This document shows positions 60,995 through 64,000 of a stretch of DNA of 64,000 nucleotides, piece by piece. Positions within the stretch are counted from its first letter, which is position 1; each line of letters starts with the position of its first letter. The position numbers and the translations under genes are program-made. The notes beneath the pieces are model-generated. The model was not told where the DNA came from, did not search any database, and worked only from the letters and a program-made list of their open reading frames with translations. The DNA is from Lunatibacter salilacus (GTDB lineage: Bacteria; Bacteroidota; Bacteroidia; Cytophagales; Cyclobacteriaceae): NCBI RefSeq assembly GCF_009797935.1, contig NZ_VOLC01000012.1:130128-194127 (forward strand), read 5' to 3'.

Positions 60995-61369
60995 GAGTTG
61001 AATACAGAAACTCTTCTACCCCCTTATTAATTCTTCGAAAGATAGGTATTCCCAGAATGCTTGATGAATGATAAAATGGTGATGCGCAAATCAATATCCG
61101 CATAGGATATTATAAATAATAACAGGGACTATGCCCTGATAATAGACCTAAAAGTTCTCAATGGAAGAAACAATACCCCAATCATCTGATCTACAGATGC
61201 AGAATAAAATTTGGCCGATATAGCAGTATTATTTCTCATTATTTTCGATGCACAAATATTTAAACAAATTTTCACTATTGCAAATTTTTGATGCATTTAT
61301 TGAGCTTGGAGCTTTTGTTGGTTATATCAATGGGCTCTGGTAAAAATGTATACAAATCTTGTACCGAAA

Positions 61370-61442
61370 AAATACCCTTGAAAGAACATTTCCAAAGTTT
61401 TTAACTTTGGAAATGTTAAACCATATTCTTACAAGGGTATTT
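61370..61442. repeat. Nested inverted repeats upstream of the metal ATPase
   Basis: Outer arms AAATACCCTTG (61370-61380) and CAAGGGTATTT (61432-61442) enclose a perfect 15-bp hairpin AACATTTCCAAAGTT / AACTTTGGAAATGTT (61385-61399, 61403-61417, loop TTT). No T run follows, so a plain terminator is unlikely. Apart from this, the 500 bases between 60995 and 61494 are AT-rich and must hold the divergent promoters of the GNAT and ATPase genes. Confidence 0.75.
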
Positions 61443-61494
61443 GGCTTATCTTGCCTGATATTAGCTTCAATTCGGGAAAAACCTCGCAAAAGAA

Positions 61495-63477
61495 ATGTCT
61501 ACCAACCAAAAAAACTCCTACGTTGCAGAGAAAAAGGACCAATCTCAGGCAGGCTGCTGCGGGGAAGATAGTTTGACCAATCCGCAAGAAAAAGTCAAAG
61601 CCAGCCTTGACTGGAAGCTATATTTCCCGAGTTGTCTGAGCTTTATAATCCTTGTTGCAGGGATCTTGATGGATCATTTTCAGGTTGGTTGGTTTGAGGG
61701 AATTTTTCGGATTTCTATCTATGCATTTGCCTACTTGTTGGTTGGTTGGGAGGTTATCCGGATGGCTGCCGTCCACCTGATTAAAGGGGGCCTTTTCAAT
61801 GAATTCTTTTTAATGACCATTGCCACCTTCGGGGCCTTTTATTTGGGAGAATATGCGGAAGGGGTTGCGGTTATGCTTTTTTATACCATCGGTGAGCTGC
61901 TTCAAGGAAATGCGGTACGCAGGTCAAGAAAATCCATCAGGGACCTGATAGATAGCCGACCCACCACAGTGCGGGTCAAACGGGATAAGGCTTATATCTC
62001 ACTCAGTCCTGAGAAAGTAGGCCTTGGGGAAGTAATACAAGTAAGGGCAGGTGAAAGGCTGGCCTTGGATGGGGTGTTGCTAAACGATGCCGCCGAAATG
62101 GATACTGCCGCCCTCACAGGGGAATCTGTTCCCCGACCCGTTTCTTCGGGTGACACGGTTTTGGCAGGCATGATTAATCTAAGTCAGCTTGTAGAAGTTA
62201 GAACAACCAAATTGTTTAAAGACAGCGCACTGGCTAGAGTTTTATTTTTGGTTGAGCAGGCAAGTAGTAGAAAAGCAAAAACGCAACGGTTTATTGCCTC
62301 ATTTGCCAAAATATATACTCCTGTGGTTGTTTTTTCTGCACTGGGATTGGTGATTTTACCATACTTCTTGATTGAAACCTATGATTTAAACGATTGGCTG
62401 TACCGGGCACTTGTTTTTTTGGTGATTTCCTGTCCCTGCGCATTGGTCATATCCATTCCTTTGGGTTACTTTGGAGGATTGGGAGCAGCTGCCCAACGGG
62501 GGATTTTGTTTAAGGGAGCAAATTACCTCGACGTGATGGCAAAAGTCGACATGGTTGTGTTTGACAAAACTGGGACCCTTACAGAGGGAAAGCTACGGGT
62601 CGTAAAATCTGACTTCAGCCAATATGATGGTGATGAAAATAAATTAATGGGTGCTGTAGCCGGATTGGAATCAAATTCCAACCATCCTGTGGCAAAAGCC
62701 ATTTTGGAATTTTTAAAACCTGACGATGGAAAGCCACCCCTTTCCAAAATCTCCGAAATCGCAGGAAAAGGGCTATCAGGAATTTGGGAAGGCAAGCAAT
62801 TGGTGGCAGGAAATCTCGCTCTACTGGATGAATTTGGAATTACATATGCAGGAGATATGCGGGAGTTTCAGCAAACATTGATTGGAGTCGGGTTTGAGGG
62901 TAGTCTGGTAGGATATTTTTTATTGGCGGACACGGCGAAAATGGACGCTTCAGGTGTCATAGGAGCATTGAAGTCATTAGGAGTTAACGAGTTTTCCATA
63001 TTGTCAGGAGACCGAATGGCTGTTGTGAAAAAGTTGGCCGATGATCTTGGTATAGAGAATGCTTTTGGAGACCTTTTGCCCGAAGACAAGGTGAGGGAAT
63101 TTGAGCAGTTATTGGGTAGAAATAGGACGGTGGCCTTTGTCGGCGATGGAATCAACGACGCCCCCGTTTTAGGTTTGGCGGATGTAGGAATAGCCATGGG
63201 TGGGATGGGTTCCGATGCGGCCATTGAAACGGCTGACGTCGTCATACAGGATGACAACCTGTCAAAAATTCCATTGGCCATTGAAATAGGGCGAAAAACC
63301 CGTCAGATAGTTTGGCAAAATATAGGACTCGCTTTTGGGGTAAAGGCGGTTGTTTTAACACTAGGGGCCTTTGGCATGGCGTCACTTTGGGAAGCTGTGT
63401 TTGCTGACGTGGGGGTGGCGTTGTTGGCTATTGGTAATGCGCTTAGGATTCAATATTATTTTAGATATTTCAATTGA
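61495..63477 (+). CDS. P1B-type heavy-metal-transporting ATPase (Zn/Cd/Pb efflux)
   Basis: 660 residues. Motifs: 'AALTGESVP' (A-domain, 206-214), CPC in membrane helix 6 (313-315, 'ISCPCALVIS'), phosphorylation site D357 in 'VVFDKTGTLTEGK', 'SNHPVAKAI' (HP motif), 'AFVGDGINDAPVLGLADVGI', and 'FADVGVALLAIGNALR' in the last helices, whose Asp-x-Gly is typical of zinc/cadmium pumps. The usual N-terminal heavy-metal-binding domain is absent; only 'AGCCGEDS' (Cys21-Cys22) remains near the N-terminus. Exports divalent metal from the cytoplasm using ATP. A nested hairpin lies about 50 bases upstream. Confidence 0.93.
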   Translation: MSTNQKNSYVAEKKDQSQAGCCGEDSLTNPQEKVKASLDWKLYFPSCLSFIILVAGILMDHFQVGWFEGIFRISIYAFAYLLVGWEVIRMAAVHLIKGGLFNEFFLMTIATFGAFYLGEYAEGVAVMLFYTIGELLQGNAVRRSRKSIRDLIDSRPTTVRVKRDKAYISLSPEKVGLGEVIQVRAGERLALDGVLLNDAAEMDTAALTGESVPRPVSSGDTVLAGMINLSQLVEVRTTKLFKDSALARVLFLVEQASSRKAKTQRFIASFAKIYTPVVVFSALGLVILPYFLIETYDLNDWLYRALVFLVISCPCALVISIPLGYFGGLGAAAQRGILFKGANYLDVMAKVDMVVFDKTGTLTEGKLRVVKSDFSQYDGDENKLMGAVAGLESNSNHPVAKAILEFLKPDDGKPPLSKISEIAGKGLSGIWEGKQLVAGNLALLDEFGITYAGDMREFQQTLIGVGFEGSLVGYFLLADTAKMDASGVIGALKSLGVNEFSILSGDRMAVVKKLADDLGIENAFGDLLPEDKVREFEQLLGRNRTVAFVGDGINDAPVLGLADVGIAMGGMGSDAAIETADVVIQDDNLSKIPLAIEIGRKTRQIVWQNIGLAFGVKAVVLTLGAFGMASLWEAVFADVGVALLAIGNALRIQYYFRYFN

Positions 63478-63495
63478 TATTTATAGATTTTGAGA

Positions 63496-63690
63496 TATTG
63501 AGATACAGTAGAAATCGAAGCGAAGCGTAGACCCTGAGGAGCGTAGCGGTTCAGGGTATGGCCTACGGCCGAAATATTGGGAAATTGATATTTATAGATA
63601 TTTGATACTGGTGGATATTTAATATGGAAATATGGTAGAAATTTAGTAGAAATATGCCTACGGCGAAATAGACCCTGCGGTTGAAATATA
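63496..63690. repeat. Dispersed intergenic repeat family A, copy 3 (inverted)
   Basis: Reverse-complement of the family core: AATCGAAGCGAAGCGTAG (63513-63530), then hairpin arms ACCCTGA (63531-63537) and TCAGGGT (63551-63557), 'ggcctacggcc', and 'tatgcctacggcg' words. It begins 20 bases after the ATPase stop. Further on, ATCGGGGAT (63707-63715) and ATCCCCGAT (63724-63732) form a 9-bp hairpin; the remaining bases to 63800 are AT-rich. Confidence 0.85.
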
Positions 63691-63800
63691 ATGGATTATG
63701 GCGGAAATCGGGGATAAGGGAAGATCCCCGATAGAAAAAATAAAGCGACCAATCTTTTTTTTGGAAAAATTACTTAACATTGTTAAAATATAGTAAACAG

Positions 63801-64000
63801 ATGTTGGTAATCACGATTTTACTGTCGCTCTTTTCACCTTTTTCTAAGGACGTGTATTTGGATTCTTTTCCGGCTCCCCGTCAGGAGTTTTGGTTTTGGA
63901 ATCAAACAGACTTACCAAGAAATGCTGCCACGAGAAATGATCCCCAAACAAACTATTTGACTGATTTTCGCCAGTTTCAAGAAGCTGAATTATCTTCACA
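63801..64000 (+). CDS. Secreted protein, 3' truncated by window edge
   Basis: ATG at 63801 opens a frame that runs to the end of the window (66 codons). It begins with a short hydrophobic segment ('MLVITILLSLFSPFSKD') that could be a signal peptide, followed by 'SFPAPRQEFWFWNQTDLPRN' and a polar stretch. No family recognised from this fragment. Confidence 0.5.
   Translation, partial: MLVITILLSLFSPFSKDVYLDSFPAPRQEFWFWNQTDLPRNAATRNDPQTNYLTDFRQFQEAELSS

Noticed and set aside
61100-61130. AT-rich near-palindrome (TATTA-TAAA-TAATA) as an ARG box for the arginine cluster
   Set aside because: Too AT-rich and unlike known ArgR sites; such matches arise often by chance in this intergenic region.

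Overview
The window looks like a chromosomal segment of a polysaccharide-degrading Bacteroidota, most likely order Cytophagales (Cyclobacteriaceae-like: Algoriphagus, Cyclobacterium or Echinicola type). The pointers are a SusD-type lipoprotein, formylglycine sulfatases, TAT-exported Gfo/Idh/MocA oxidoreductases, DUF1080, DUF6797, DUF4954 and DUF4625 proteins, and an arginine cluster built around an acylornithine carbamoyltransferase. Taxonomy is inferred from protein families only. No rRNA, tRNA, CRISPR array, integrase or complete insertion sequence was seen.

Layout. 1-6.8 kb: tail of a polysaccharide-utilisation locus (SusD fragment, BNR-4 propeller, two sulfatases). 6.8-21.3 kb: CPBP protease, two secreted sugar-dehydrogenase-type propellers (one fused to cytochrome c), a TAT-exported protein of unknown function, an M81 (MlrC-like) peptidase convergent with a bile-acid/sodium symporter-family protein, a Gfo/Idh/MocA enzyme and an orphan TPR sensor kinase. 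21.4-25.5 kb: glmS with a DUF4954 hexapeptide-repeat protein. 25.9-35.9 kb: an accessory zone where intact carbohydrate enzymes (two Gfo/Idh/MocA proteins, one GH109-like, SGNH hydrolase, DUF5009, serine hydrolase, DUF1080) are interleaved with at least three decaying genes. 35.9-37.8 kb: a fused gluconokinase/6-phosphogluconate dehydrogenase. 38.3-39.2 kb: an Rpn-family nuclease gene flanked by two inverted 64-bp arrays of 8-bp repeats. 39.5-44.7 kb: aldose dehydrogenase, then an ATP-dependent DNA ligase overlapping its Lhr-like helicase. 46.3-49.7 kb: a TonB receptor and a His-rich DUF4625 lipoprotein whose promoters share an 18-bp site. 50-52.4 kb: small proteins and an MFS transporter. 52.4-61.0 kb: a complete arginine pathway on the minus strand (GNAT synthase candidate, argG, argC, argD, argF', argB, argE, argH). 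61.5-63.5 kb: a Zn/Cd-type P1B ATPase. A truncated secreted-protein gene runs off the right edge.

The most unusual signal is a family of roughly 90-bp repeats placed directly before start codons: three tandem units before the gene ending at 14224, one before argG and one degenerate copy before argD. In all four intact units the minus strand keeps a 27-30 codon frame beginning Met-Lys-Ser-Ser-Met. The unit nearest the 12938-14224 gene ends in a stop overlapping that gene's ATG as ATGA, and the argG unit stops 6 nt before the argG ATG. A small hairpin in the unit shows a compensatory change. This looks like a mobile leader or translational-coupling cassette. Other intergenic DNA carries a second dispersed repeat (three copies), 7- and 8-nt period arrays and several long hairpins.
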